From Devosia lacusdianchii (GTDB taxonomy: Bacteria; Pseudomonadota; Alphaproteobacteria; Rhizobiales; Devosiaceae), in the NCBI RefSeq assembly GCF_022429625.1, contig NZ_CP092483.1, forward strand, positions 434,001 through 498,000: DNA of 64,000 nucleotides, in the 5' to 3' direction. The notes below the pieces were generated by a model. That model was given only the letters and a program-made list of their open reading frames with translations, was not told the origin of the DNA and did no database searches. The position numbers and the translations under genes were made by a program. Below are positions 36,703 to 44,546 of the stretch, piece after piece. The number at the start of each line of letters is the position of its first letter. Position 1 is the first letter of the stretch.

Positions 36703-38597
36703 GCGCCGTCGACGACGAAGACCGCGAAGTTGCCGCCTTTCCGGGCCAGCGCCCGCCGCGCGCCAGCGTGGGCAGCCACCGCATTGAAGAGGAAATCTTC
36801 GGCAAGGCCTATGACCCCAAAACGGTGCGCCGCATCTGGGCCTTCGTGCGCCCCTATCGCACCAAGATCTATCTGTCGGTTGCCGCCGTGTTGGTATTCA
36901 CCGCGACCCAGCTCGCCATTCCGCTCATCATTGGCCGCGCCATCGACAGCGGCATGACCGAGGGCGGCAACTCGACCAACCTGCTCTGGGCCGTTGGCAT
37001 GTTCGCCGTGGCCGTGTTGTTCAACTTCGGTGCGTCCTACGTGCAGGAAACCGAAGTGGGTAAGGTCGCCGAGAACGTGCTGTTCGACATGCGCCGCGCC
37101 ATGTTTGCTCAGCTCCAGCGCGTGTCGCTGAGCTTCATGGACAAGACCGAGGTGGGCCGGCTGATGAGCCGCCTGCAGGGCGACGTCAATTCCATGCAGG
37201 AATTCTTGGAAACCTCGGTGATCTCGGTCGGCGACATGGTGCTGCTGGTCGGCATTGTCGTCGTGCTGCTGTCGCTCGATTTCCGCCTGGGCCTGCTGAC
37301 GCTCTCCACCATGCCCATCCTCTTCATTGTGCGCATCTTCTGGCTGCCGCCGGCCAAGCGCGCCTTCTGGGCGGCGCATGAGACCAATTCGATCACCGCA
37401 GGCGCCATGGCCGAGGGCATTAATGGCGTCCGTACCGTGCAGAACCTCGATCGTCAGAAGGTCAATTTCGACCTCTATGACGACAAGGCCTATAACAACC
37501 TGCTGACCCAGCTCACCGGCTCGCGCTATGCGCAGGTCATGGTGCCGATCGTCGATAGCCTCACCGGCATAGCCATGGCCATCGTCGTCGTGGTGGGTGG
37601 CTCGCTGGTGCTCAATGGCGGGCTCGAAATCGGCGTCATCGTCGCATTCCTGTTCTATATCCAGCGCTTCTTCGATCCGATCCGCTCGCTGACCATGCAA
37701 TATTCGATCATGCAGCGTGCCATGACCTCGGGCCGCCGCATCACCGAAGTGCTCGATATCCCGACCTCGATCAACGACAAGCCCAACGCCGTCACCCTGA
37801 CGCGCGACATGGATGGGTCGGTCGAATTCAAAGATGTGACCTTCGGCTACCGCGCCGAAAATCCCGTGCTCAAGAATGTGAGCTTCAGGGTCAACCCGGG
37901 CGAGACGGTTGCTCTGGTCGGGCCAACCGGCTCGGGCAAGACCTCGGCCATGTCGCTGGTGCACCGCTTCTACGAGGTGCAATCGGGCGCCGTGCTGGTC
38001 GGCGGACACGACGTGCGCGACATCACCCAGCAATCGCTCGGCGAGCAGGTGGCCATGGTGCTGCAGGAGCCGTTCCTGTTCACCGGCAGCGTCTTCGACA
38101 ATATCCGCTACAACAAGACCTCGGCGACGATGGACGATGTGGTCGCCGCGGCCAAAGCCGTTGGCGCGCACGAGTTCATCTCGCGCCTGCCTGGTGGCTA
38201 TGATGCAATGCTCGAACAGCGCGGCTCCAATCTGTCGCTGGGCCAGCGCCAGTTGCTGAGCTTTGCACGCGCCCTGGTGGCCGACGCCAAGATACTGGTG
38301 CTCGATGAAGCCACGGCCAATATCGACAGCTACACCGAGCGGCAAATCCAGAAGGCCTTGCTCATCCTGCTCGAAGGCCGCACCGGCATGGTCATTGCCC
38401 ACCGCCTCGCGACCATTCGCGGCGCTGATCGCATCATCGTCCTGCAGAACGGTGAGCTAATCGAAACCGGCAACCACGACCAGCTCATGGAAAAGGGCGG
38501 GCTCTATGCCAAGCTCTACAACATGAACTATGCCAGCTTCGACGATATCCCCGACGAGCTGGTGTCCCAGGTCAACGCCAGGGCGGCAAATACCTGA
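36699..38597 (+). CDS. ABC exporter half-transporter, subunit with catalytic Walker B
   Basis: A 632-residue half-transporter, partner of the preceding product. A cytoplasmic N-terminus of about 45 residues precedes six helices, then Walker A GPTGSGKT, signature NLSLGQRQLLSFARAL and Walker B ILVLDEATANID with the catalytic Glu. Its signature has Leu for the first Gly of LSGGQ, so it cannot complete a consensus site itself. Together the two subunits make one good site (this Walker A/B plus the partner's LSGGQ) and one degenerate site. This is what a heterodimeric exporter requires. Confidence 0.94.
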   Translation: MSAVDDEDREVAAFPGQRPPRASVGSHRIEEEIFGKAYDPKTVRRIWAFVRPYRTKIYLSVAAVLVFTATQLAIPLIIGRAIDSGMTEGGNSTNLLWAVGMFAVAVLFNFGASYVQETEVGKVAENVLFDMRRAMFAQLQRVSLSFMDKTEVGRLMSRLQGDVNSMQEFLETSVISVGDMVLLVGIVVVLLSLDFRLGLLTLSTMPILFIVRIFWLPPAKRAFWAAHETNSITAGAMAEGINGVRTVQNLDRQKVNFDLYDDKAYNNLLTQLTGSRYAQVMVPIVDSLTGIAMAIVVVVGGSLVLNGGLEIGVIVAFLFYIQRFFDPIRSLTMQYSIMQRAMTSGRRITEVLDIPTSINDKPNAVTLTRDMDGSVEFKDVTFGYRAENPVLKNVSFRVNPGETVALVGPTGSGKTSAMSLVHRFYEVQSGAVLVGGHDVRDITQQSLGEQVAMVLQEPFLFTGSVFDNIRYNKTSATMDDVVAAAKAVGAHEFISRLPGGYDAMLEQRGSNLSLGQRQLLSFARALVADAKILVLDEATANIDSYTERQIQKALLILLEGRTGMVIAHRLATIRGADRIIVLQNGELIETGNHDQLMEKGGLYAKLYNMNYASFDDIPDELVSQVNARAANT

Positions 38598-38656
38598 TCG
38601 AGGACTAGGCAAAGCGGAGTGGTCTGCTAGGGTCCGCACAAAATCGGAGCCACACC

Positions 38657-39934
38657 ATGCGCTTAGCCCTCGCCGCCGCCCTGCTGCTATCCACCGCGCC
38701 CGCTTTCGCGGTGGACGCGGTGACCTACAAGGGCAAGCTGGGCAAGTATGAAATCCTGGTCGAGCTGACCGATCCGGGCGCCGACATCGTTGCCGGCCGC
38801 TACAGTTACATGGCCAAGGGTGGAGACATCCCCCTCAGTGACGGAAAGCGGATGGACGATTCCATCATTCTGTCCGAGGAAGCGCCGTGTACCGAGGAAA
38901 CCTGCGCGGGAGACGGTTTCGAGGTGCCCATCGGCGCGACATGGACCTTAACTCTGGACACAGAAGGTGCTCTGCGGGGCAACTGGACCCCGGCTGGCGG
39001 TGGCAAGGTGCTCGACATTGCGTTGACCGAGGTCGGCCGCCGCGCACTACCCGAGGACGCTGAGGTCAGTGCCTACGGGCTTTACGACAGTGTGTTCAGC
39101 CTGACCTATGACGGCGAATTCAACGCCGAGACGACGCCCTACGAATTCGCCAAGATGGATGTGGCGCTCGAAGAGGGTCCGGTGGAAACGCTCGAGGGCT
39201 CGAGCTTCCGCTACGTCACCGACCCGCGCACCAAGTTCCCGTTCCCGCGCATCGTGTCGCTGGCCGATGGCAGCTCGCCTGATGCGGCCAACGCGGCTTT
39301 GGCCAATCGGCATGCGCGGATCAACTACTACGCCTTCGACTGCCTGGCGCAGGTCTATGCCGGGTTTGGCGCTAACCAGTATTCGCTGGGCATGGGTGCA
39401 GGAACGCTGGGCGATTACGACAGCGAACAGGTCATCCTGGATTACCTTTCCCCGACGGTGATGAACTGGGTGGAATCGGGCAGCACCTATTGCACCGGCG
39501 CTCATCCCAACAATCACAGCGACACCACCATCGTCGACGTGAAGACCGGCCAGCCCTTCCCACTTGGCAAGGTGTTCAAGGATTGGATCGCGACCGGCAG
39601 TATTGCCGATTATGGTTCGGACGTGGATCAGGCGGTGGCCCTGGAAGCGCCGGGCGAGTATTTCTGGGCCGCAGGCCAGTCGCTGATCGACTATGCCATC
39701 GCGCGCTGGGAGCCGGTCGCCGATGGCACCTACGAGGGCTGCGAAACCGAAGAGTACATCGCCTCCAATCTGGCGCTGCGTTTCGTGCCGGGCGACCAGG
39801 TGCTGTTCACCATCGAAGGCCTGCCCCATGTCAGCTTCGCCTGCAGCGAAGACCTGTTCACGGTCAAGCTGAGCGAGATTCCGGAACTGCTGACACCAGA
39901 GGCGAAAGAGTATTTCCCGTCGCTTGCTGACTAA
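38657..39934 (+). CDS. Secreted DUF3298/RsiV-like protein
   Basis: A 425-residue protein with a signal peptide (MRLALAAALLLSTAPAFA). The C-terminal half contains TGAHPNNHSDTTIVDVKTGQPFPLGKVF, the recognisable core of DUF3298 (shared with RsiV-type proteins), followed by ALRFVPGDQVLFTIEGLPH. Six or more cysteines in the mature part could form disulfides in the periplasm. CGGAG lies 7 bases before the ATG. RsiV binds lysozyme in Bacillus, but that role cannot be transferred here: there is no anti-sigma domain and no sigma-factor gene nearby. Confidence 0.8.
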   Translation: MRLALAAALLLSTAPAFAVDAVTYKGKLGKYEILVELTDPGADIVAGRYSYMAKGGDIPLSDGKRMDDSIILSEEAPCTEETCAGDGFEVPIGATWTLTLDTEGALRGNWTPAGGGKVLDIALTEVGRRALPEDAEVSAYGLYDSVFSLTYDGEFNAETTPYEFAKMDVALEEGPVETLEGSSFRYVTDPRTKFPFPRIVSLADGSSPDAANAALANRHARINYYAFDCLAQVYAGFGANQYSLGMGAGTLGDYDSEQVILDYLSPTVMNWVESGSTYCTGAHPNNHSDTTIVDVKTGQPFPLGKVFKDWIATGSIADYGSDVDQAVALEAPGEYFWAAGQSLIDYAIARWEPVADGTYEGCETEEYIASNLALRFVPGDQVLFTIEGLPHVSFACSEDLFTVKLSEIPELLTPEAKEYFPSLAD

Positions 39935-40065
39935 GGCCGCGGTTCGCTTAGGGGCACAATCCACTCATCCTCCACCGGCGCTCCCTCGGGCTTGAGGTCG
40001 TAACCGCTGCGGTGAACCTTCGTTCCCGGCACCCCCTCATGCCCAATCCGTCCTAGTCCGCTGCG
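39931..40065 (-). pseudogene. Coding remnant or very short gene, convergent with the DUF3298-like gene
   Basis: A 44-codon open frame on the minus strand ends at 39931, overlapping the stop of the plus-strand gene. The translation is protein-like (GTKVHRSGYDLKPEGAP, then VEDEWIVPL near the end) and codon use matches real genes here. An in-frame stop lies directly upstream at 40066-40068, and there is no good start: GTG after GAGGGG would give only 33 residues. I read it as the preserved C-terminus of a decayed gene; a tiny real gene is possible. I do not recognise the family. Confidence 0.4.
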
Positions 40066-40092
40066 CTACGTCGGCGCACAAGGTTTGCGGGG

Positions 40093-40851
40093 ATGACGGA
40101 GTTGGTCATGAGCATTTGGGTTGCTGCCGCCTTGTTGGTGGCCGTGTTTTTCACCTCGACGCTGTCAGGGATCTTCGGCATGGCGGGCGGGCTTGTGCTG
40201 CTGGGCATCCTGCTCGCCATCCTGCCGGTGGGCACCGCCATCGCCGTGCAGGGCGCCATCCAGATCATCTCCAATGGCTCGCGCGCCTTCTTCTCGCGAG
40301 CCTTCATCGATTGGAAAATTCTCGGCATCATCTGCCTCGGCCTGCTGGTCGCGGGGATCATCCTCTTCATCGTCCGTTACACGCCGGATCTGGCGACCGT
40401 ATGCATCGCCATCGGGTTGCTGCCGATCCTGGTGTGGATTCCACAAAGCTGGCTGACGCTCGACGCGTCCAAGCCGCACCATGCCTTCATCTGCGGCTTT
40501 GTCGGGGGCGGGCTCAATCTGGCGGTCGGCGTTTCCGGGCCGACGGTGGACATCTTCTTCATCCGCACGCCGATGGACCGCCGCAAGATCATCGCCACCA
40601 AGGCGGCGACGCAGGTCATCTCGCATGCGTCCAAGGTCGTGTTCTACTGGAATGCCACCATGGTGCTGACGCCCCTCGAATGGGGCGCGATTGTGCTGGC
40701 GGCACCGTTCGCCATTGGCGGAGCCAGCGCCGGCCACTGGGTGTTGCAGCGGCTGACCGATGCTAATTTCAAGGCGTGGACGCGGTGGATCGTCACGGCC
40801 ATCGGGATTTTCTACCTGGCGCGCGGCATTTCCTTGCTGATCTGGGCGTGA
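40093..40851 (+). CDS. TauE/SafE-family membrane transporter
   Basis: A 252-residue membrane protein with about eight hydrophobic segments and the two-repeat layout of the TauE/SafE (sulfite or sulfonate exporter) family. The first repeat contains TSTLSGIFGMAGGLVLLGILL and the second FICGFVGGGLNLAVGVSGPTVDIFF, the matching Gly-rich signatures. The start is ATG 40093, with ATG 40108 as alternative. A LysR-type gene follows in the same direction after 32 bases and may control it. The transported anion is unknown. Confidence 0.92.
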   Translation: MTELVMSIWVAAALLVAVFFTSTLSGIFGMAGGLVLLGILLAILPVGTAIAVQGAIQIISNGSRAFFSRAFIDWKILGIICLGLLVAGIILFIVRYTPDLATVCIAIGLLPILVWIPQSWLTLDASKPHHAFICGFVGGGLNLAVGVSGPTVDIFFIRTPMDRRKIIATKAATQVISHASKVVFYWNATMVLTPLEWGAIVLAAPFAIGGASAGHWVLQRLTDANFKAWTRWIVTAIGIFYLARGISLLIWA

Positions 40852-40883
40852 TCGTTATGGTGCCGATCATCTGGGGAGATGGC

Positions 40884-41795
40884 ATGGCACCGTTCGATAG
40901 CGTCACCGCGCGCCTGATTTTGCTATTGGCCGAGACCGGCTCGATCGGCCGGGCGGCCGAGCGCGAAGGCATTGCGTCCTCGGCGGTGAGTCGGCGTGTG
41001 TCCGATCTCGAAAGCCGGCTGGGCGTCGTGCTGTTCGACCGCTCCGCCCATGGCGTCAAGCTGACCACGGCCGGTGAAGCCTATGCCGATGGCTGTCGCG
41101 CCGTGCTGCGGGCCATTGCCGATCTCGATGCCGTCATGGCCGATTTCGGCAGCGGCCAGCGCGGTAGCCTGCGGCTCGCCTGCACCAGTTCGGCGCTGAC
41201 CGGCCGCCTGCCCGAACTGCTGGCCCGCTACGCCGCCAAGCATGTCGGCATCGACCTCGCCATCCAGGAAACCAGCGCCGCCAAGGCGCTGCTGGCGCTG
41301 GACGAGGGCAGGGCCGATATCGCCATCGTCTCCGACAATTACGACTTCACCCGCTTCGACATCAAAGCCTTCGAGGACGATCGCGTCTGGGTACTGGCGC
41401 CGCCCGATCACCCGCTGGCCAACGAAATCCAACCGCGCAAGGACATCGCCTTCGCCGCCGTGCTCGATCACGCCATTGTCGGCATCCATCACGCCGGCTC
41501 GCTTGACCGCCTGCTTGGCGACGCCGCCAAGACGGCCGGCAAGCCTCTGGTCGAAACCATCCGGGTCGAGAGCTTTCCGGCCCTGGTGCGCATGGTCGAG
41601 GCCGGCTTCGGCATCGGCTTCCTGCGCTCGACCAGCCTGCACCTGCTGGCCGGCACCGACCTCGTCTGTGCCCCGCTCGCCGAACGCTGGGCGCTGCGGC
41701 AATTGCTGGTGGCGCGGCGCAAGTCCAGCCCGGTATCGGCGGCGACCAAGGCCTTCATCGCCCTGTGCAGCGAGACTTATGTGCCCAGTGTTTAG
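40884..41795 (+). CDS. LysR-family transcriptional regulator
   Basis: A 303-residue regulator. The N-terminal winged HTH (about 3-62) reads LILLLAETGSIGRAAEREGIASSAVSRRVSDLESRLGVVLFDR, followed by the substrate-binding domain (about 92-295). GGGGAG at 40873-40878 selects the ATG at 40884; longer starts at 40857 or 40776 run back into the TauE gene. LysR proteins usually control a neighbouring operon, here most likely the TauE/SafE gene, though that gene lies upstream in the same direction rather than divergent. Confidence 0.94.
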   Translation: MAPFDSVTARLILLLAETGSIGRAAEREGIASSAVSRRVSDLESRLGVVLFDRSAHGVKLTTAGEAYADGCRAVLRAIADLDAVMADFGSGQRGSLRLACTSSALTGRLPELLARYAAKHVGIDLAIQETSAAKALLALDEGRADIAIVSDNYDFTRFDIKAFEDDRVWVLAPPDHPLANEIQPRKDIAFAAVLDHAIVGIHHAGSLDRLLGDAAKTAGKPLVETIRVESFPALVRMVEAGFGIGFLRSTSLHLLAGTDLVCAPLAERWALRQLLVARRKSSPVSAATKAFIALCSETYVPSV

Positions 41796-41880
41796 GCCGA
41801 GGGTGACGAGCCGTGGAGTAGACGGGCACCGCGACAACTCGGCCATTGAGCGCCGCGCCAAACCGGCATAGGAATTTGCC

Positions 41881-42264
41881 ATGAGCAGTTCGCGCAGCAT
41901 CACCAGGGAGATCGGCACGGCTTTCGCCGTGCTCGCCATCTATCTGCTGACGATTCTGGCGCCGCTGCACCAGGCCCGGGCCAGCCAGCTCGGCTTCGAA
42001 CAACTCGGCTATTCGACGCTGCAAACCGGCTGGGTGCTGTGCTCATCCGCCGACGCCACGGGCGAGGATCGCGACGTCACCGTCGCCAAATGCCCGGCCG
42101 CCGGCATCGGCAAGAACGACCTGGCCGAGCCAAGCCTCGACGTCGTGCCGTTGGCGCTCGATCGCGCCGTTCTGGTCGCACCGCGACTCGCCGCGGCCCC
42201 GGCATTCACCCCGGCGCCTTCGGTGCCGCCACGCGGATCGCGCGCGCCTCCGGCTTTGGTCTGA
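41881..42264 (+). CDS. DUF2946-like small membrane-anchored protein
   Basis: A 127-residue protein with one N-terminal hydrophobic segment (about 12-30, IGTAFAVLAIYLLTILAPLH), then a short exported region with two cysteines (VLCSS and KCPAAGIGK) and a Pro/Arg-rich tail. This layout resembles DUF2946, which in related bacteria lies next to copper-handling genes. It precedes the PCu(A)C and SCO genes by 47 bases. A role in copper binding or delivery is inferred only from this position. Confidence 0.7.
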   Translation: MSSSRSITREIGTAFAVLAIYLLTILAPLHQARASQLGFEQLGYSTLQTGWVLCSSADATGEDRDVTVAKCPAAGIGKNDLAEPSLDVVPLALDRAVLVAPRLAAAPAFTPAPSVPPRGSRAPPALV

Positions 42265-42311
42265 CACCCGGCCATTGCGGCCACAAAGACCAATATTATC
42301 CGGAGATCATC

Positions 42312-42794
42312 ATGATCCGCCTGCTCAGCGCCGCCTTTGCGGTTGCCCTTCTCGTCGCTACCCCCGCCCTCGCCCATAACGGCGTCATCCATCTTGGCCC
42401 GATCAATATTTCGGTGCCGTTCACCCGCGCTACCCTGCCCAACGCCCCGGTCGGTGGCGGCTTCCTGACCATCGAGAATACCGGCACCGAAGCCGACCGC
42501 CTGATCTCGGCCACCTCGACCGTGGCCGGCGATACCCAGATTCACGAGATGAAGATGGAAGGCGACGTGATGAAGATGCGCCAGCTTACCGACGGGATCG
42601 AAATCCCGGCCGGCGAAACCGTCGAGCTGGCGCCCGGCGGCCTGCACATCATGTTCCTCGACCTCAACCAGCCCTTCGTCGAGGGCGAAACCGTCACCGT
42701 GACGCTGACCTTCGAAAAGGCCGGAACGGTGGACGTGCCGCTGCCGGTGATGGCCGCCGCGGCCGATGGCCCAGCCGAGCATGCGGGTCACTGA
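42312..42794 (+). CDS. PCu(A)C-family periplasmic copper chaperone
   Basis: A 160-residue secreted protein. After the signal peptide (cleavage near ALA-H, residue 22), the mature part has the cupredoxin-like fold of DUF461 with the copper-binding His/Met set: IHEMKMEGDVMKM and, about 22 residues later, GLHIM. GGAGATC lies just before the ATG at 42312. It is known to deliver Cu(I) to the CuA site of cytochrome oxidase together with SCO, encoded directly downstream and overlapping by one base (TGATG). The C-terminus is His-rich (AEHAGH), perhaps an extra metal site. Confidence 0.93.
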   Translation: MIRLLSAAFAVALLVATPALAHNGVIHLGPINISVPFTRATLPNAPVGGGFLTIENTGTEADRLISATSTVAGDTQIHEMKMEGDVMKMRQLTDGIEIPAGETVELAPGGLHIMFLDLNQPFVEGETVTVTLTFEKAGTVDVPLPVMAAAADGPAEHAGH

Positions 42795-43390
42795 TGGCTG
42801 CGCTCAAGACTGTTCGCATCGGGCTCTGGGTGGCGGTCGTCGCCCTGGGCCTGACGGCAGCGGCCGCCGCGGTCATGCTGCGCCAGCAGCAGCCGGCCGA
42901 GGGTGGTTTCGGCAAGGGCGTCTATAGCCTCGTCGACCAGAACGGCGCGACACTGGACCAGTCCATGTTCGTCGGCCAGCCGACTGCGCTGTTCTTCGGC
43001 TTCACCCACTGCCCCGAAGTCTGCCCGACCACGCTGGCCGAAATGACCGGTTGGTTCGAGGCGCTGGGCGACGAAGGCAAGGACCTCAAGGCCTATTTCG
43101 TCTCGGTCGACCCCGAGCGTGATACGCCCGCCGTGCTGCGTGAATATGTGAGCTGGGTCAGCGATCGCATCACCGGCATTACCGGCACGCCCGAAGAGAT
43201 CGACAAGATCGCCAAGGCCTGGGGCGTCCACTATGAGCGCATTCCGCTCGAAGGCGCCGACTACACCATGGACCACACGGCCTCGGTCTTCCTGCTCGAC
43301 GCCAAGGGTGAGTTCCAGGGCACCATTGCCTATCGCGAAGACAGCGCCGTAGCGCTGGGCAAGTTGCGCAACCTGCTCGCCAAGTCATGA
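42794..43390 (+). CDS. SCO1/SenC-family copper metallochaperone
   Basis: A 198-residue membrane-anchored thioredoxin-fold protein. An N-terminal helix (about 9-29) precedes the domain. Copper ligands are the Cys pair in HCPEVCP (C73, C77) and the distant His in MDHTASVF (H161); all three are present, as needed for CuA assembly of cytochrome c oxidase. Its start overlaps the PCu(A)C stop, so the pair is co-translated. The operon ends at a clear stem-loop. Confidence 0.95.
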   Translation: MAALKTVRIGLWVAVVALGLTAAAAAVMLRQQQPAEGGFGKGVYSLVDQNGATLDQSMFVGQPTALFFGFTHCPEVCPTTLAEMTGWFEALGDEGKDLKAYFVSVDPERDTPAVLREYVSWVSDRITGITGTPEEIDKIAKAWGVHYERIPLEGADYTMDHTASVFLLDAKGEFQGTIAYREDSAVALGKLRNLLAKS

Positions 43391-43396
43391 GAACCA

Positions 43397-43428
43397 CTGC
43401 CCGGCTGGAATAGCTTCCGGTCGGGCAG
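43397..43428 (+). terminator. Transcription terminator-like stem-loop after the SCO gene
   Basis: CTGCCCG (43397-43403) pairs with CGGGCAG (43422-43428), and an inner GGAA/TTCC pairing extends the stem. The following bases AATAAAGG are AT-rich but not a T-run. Confidence 0.65.
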
Positions 43429-43453
43429 AATAAAGGTGATGTATCGCGTCAAC

Positions 43454-43490
43454 TTATCTTTTGACTCACCCAATCCGCACCGTTAGATAA
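43454..43490 (+). promoter_or_regulatory. Candidate promoter and inverted repeat before the siderophore ABC genes
   Basis: TTGACT (43461-43466) and TAGATA (43484-43489), 17 bases apart, form a plausible promoter. It is bracketed by TTATCT (43454-43459) and AGATAA (43485-43490), an inverted repeat that might be a regulator site. Iron control is expected from the gene function, but no standard Fur, RirA or Irr box is evident. Confidence 0.4.
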
Positions 43491-43550
43491 CCGGACAAGC
43501 GTCATCATATTTGTGGCGCGCCCATTCATCGATCTGGATTGGAAGCTCCC

Positions 43551-44471
43551 GTGAAGTTCACTCGCACTCCCGCTCTCCTTGCTGCCCTCGTGGCCGGCGC
43601 GCTCGCCATGACGAGCCTGACGCAGGCCCAGGAAATCGTCGTTACCCACGCTCAGGGCGAGACCACCCTGCCGGGCGTGCCGACCAAGGTGCTGACCTCC
43701 GACTGGGCCGCCTTCGACAATCTCCACGCCCTGGGCGTTCCCGTTGCCGGCGTGCCGGCCTCCAATGCCCCGAGCTACCTGCAGGGCTTTGTCGCTGCCG
43801 ATGCGCTCCAGATCGGCTCGCTGTTCGAGCCCGATTTCGAAGGCATCGCCGCCTCTGGTTCTGACCTCTACATCGTCGGCGCCCGCTCGCGCGAAGCCTA
43901 TGCGACCGCCAAGGACATCCTGCCGACCATCGATCTCAGCATCGACAATGCCGACATCATCGCCGGCATCGAAGGCAACCTGACCAAGTTGGGCGAAGTG
44001 TTCGGCCTGCAGGACAAGGCGGCCGAACTCAATGCCGCGCTCGACGCCAAGGTCGCCGAAGTCAAGGCGGCAGCCGAAGGCAAGGGCAAGGCGCTGATCC
44101 TGGTCACCAATGCCGGCAATCTGGGCGTCTACGGTCCCGATAGCCGCGTCGCCTGGATCCACAACCAGCTCGGCATTCCGTCGGCCATGGAAAACGTCAA
44201 GGACGGCGACCACGGCGGCGACAGCGTCTCGTTCGAATTCCTGCTCGAAGCCAATCCCGATTGGCTGTTCGTGGTTGACCGCGATGCCGGTACCGGTGAA
44301 TCGACCGGCGCTGCCGCGGCTCTGCTCGATAACGAGCTGGTCAACCAGACCACTGCCGCCAAGGAAGGCCACATCGTCTACCTCGATCCGCAGGCCTCCT
44401 ACATCACCATGCACGGCTATTCCGGCGTGATGCTGCTGCTCGACCAGGTCCTGGCCGGCCTCAACGGCTGA
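43551..44471 (+). CDS. Siderophore ABC transporter substrate-binding protein (FatB/CeuE/YclQ-like)
   Basis: A 306-residue periplasmic protein of the TroA-like helical-backbone class. The signal peptide (KFTRTPALLAALVAGALAMTSLTQA) precedes IVVTHAQGETTLPGVPTKVLT. The middle has LYIVGARSREAY and the C-domain NPDWLFVVDRDAGTG and GHIVYLDPQASYIT, as in catecholate siderophore-binding proteins of the FatB/CeuE branch. It lacks a lipobox, as expected in Gram-negatives. The start is GTG at 43551, with GGAAG upstream. A TTG 12 bases earlier is possible. It delivers ferric siderophore to the permeases downstream. Confidence 0.93.
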   Translation: MKFTRTPALLAALVAGALAMTSLTQAQEIVVTHAQGETTLPGVPTKVLTSDWAAFDNLHALGVPVAGVPASNAPSYLQGFVAADALQIGSLFEPDFEGIAASGSDLYIVGARSREAYATAKDILPTIDLSIDNADIIAGIEGNLTKLGEVFGLQDKAAELNAALDAKVAEVKAAAEGKGKALILVTNAGNLGVYGPDSRVAWIHNQLGIPSAMENVKDGDHGGDSVSFEFLLEANPDWLFVVDRDAGTGESTGAAAALLDNELVNQTTAAKEGHIVYLDPQASYITMHGYSGVMLLLDQVLAGLNG

Positions 44472-44491
44472 TCCGATCCTTACTGAACCTT

Positions 44492-44517
44492 GCCCGGCTG
44501 CCGCGAGGCGGCCGGGC
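44492..44517 (+). terminator. Stem-loop between binding-protein and permease genes
   Basis: GCCCGGC (44492-44498) pairs perfectly with GCCGGGC (44511-44517), with further pairing of GCCGC inside. Being 20 bases after the binding-protein stop, it probably acts as a partial terminator or 3' stabiliser that raises binding protein over permease. Confidence 0.6.
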
Positions 44518-44546
44518 TTCGTGCATTATCAGCGGAAGGTCGGTCG

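Noticed and set aside
36645..38402. 585-codon open frame on the minus strand
   Set aside because: It is antisense to the second exporter subunit; its low-complexity His/Gly/Asp composition is a GC-codon artefact.
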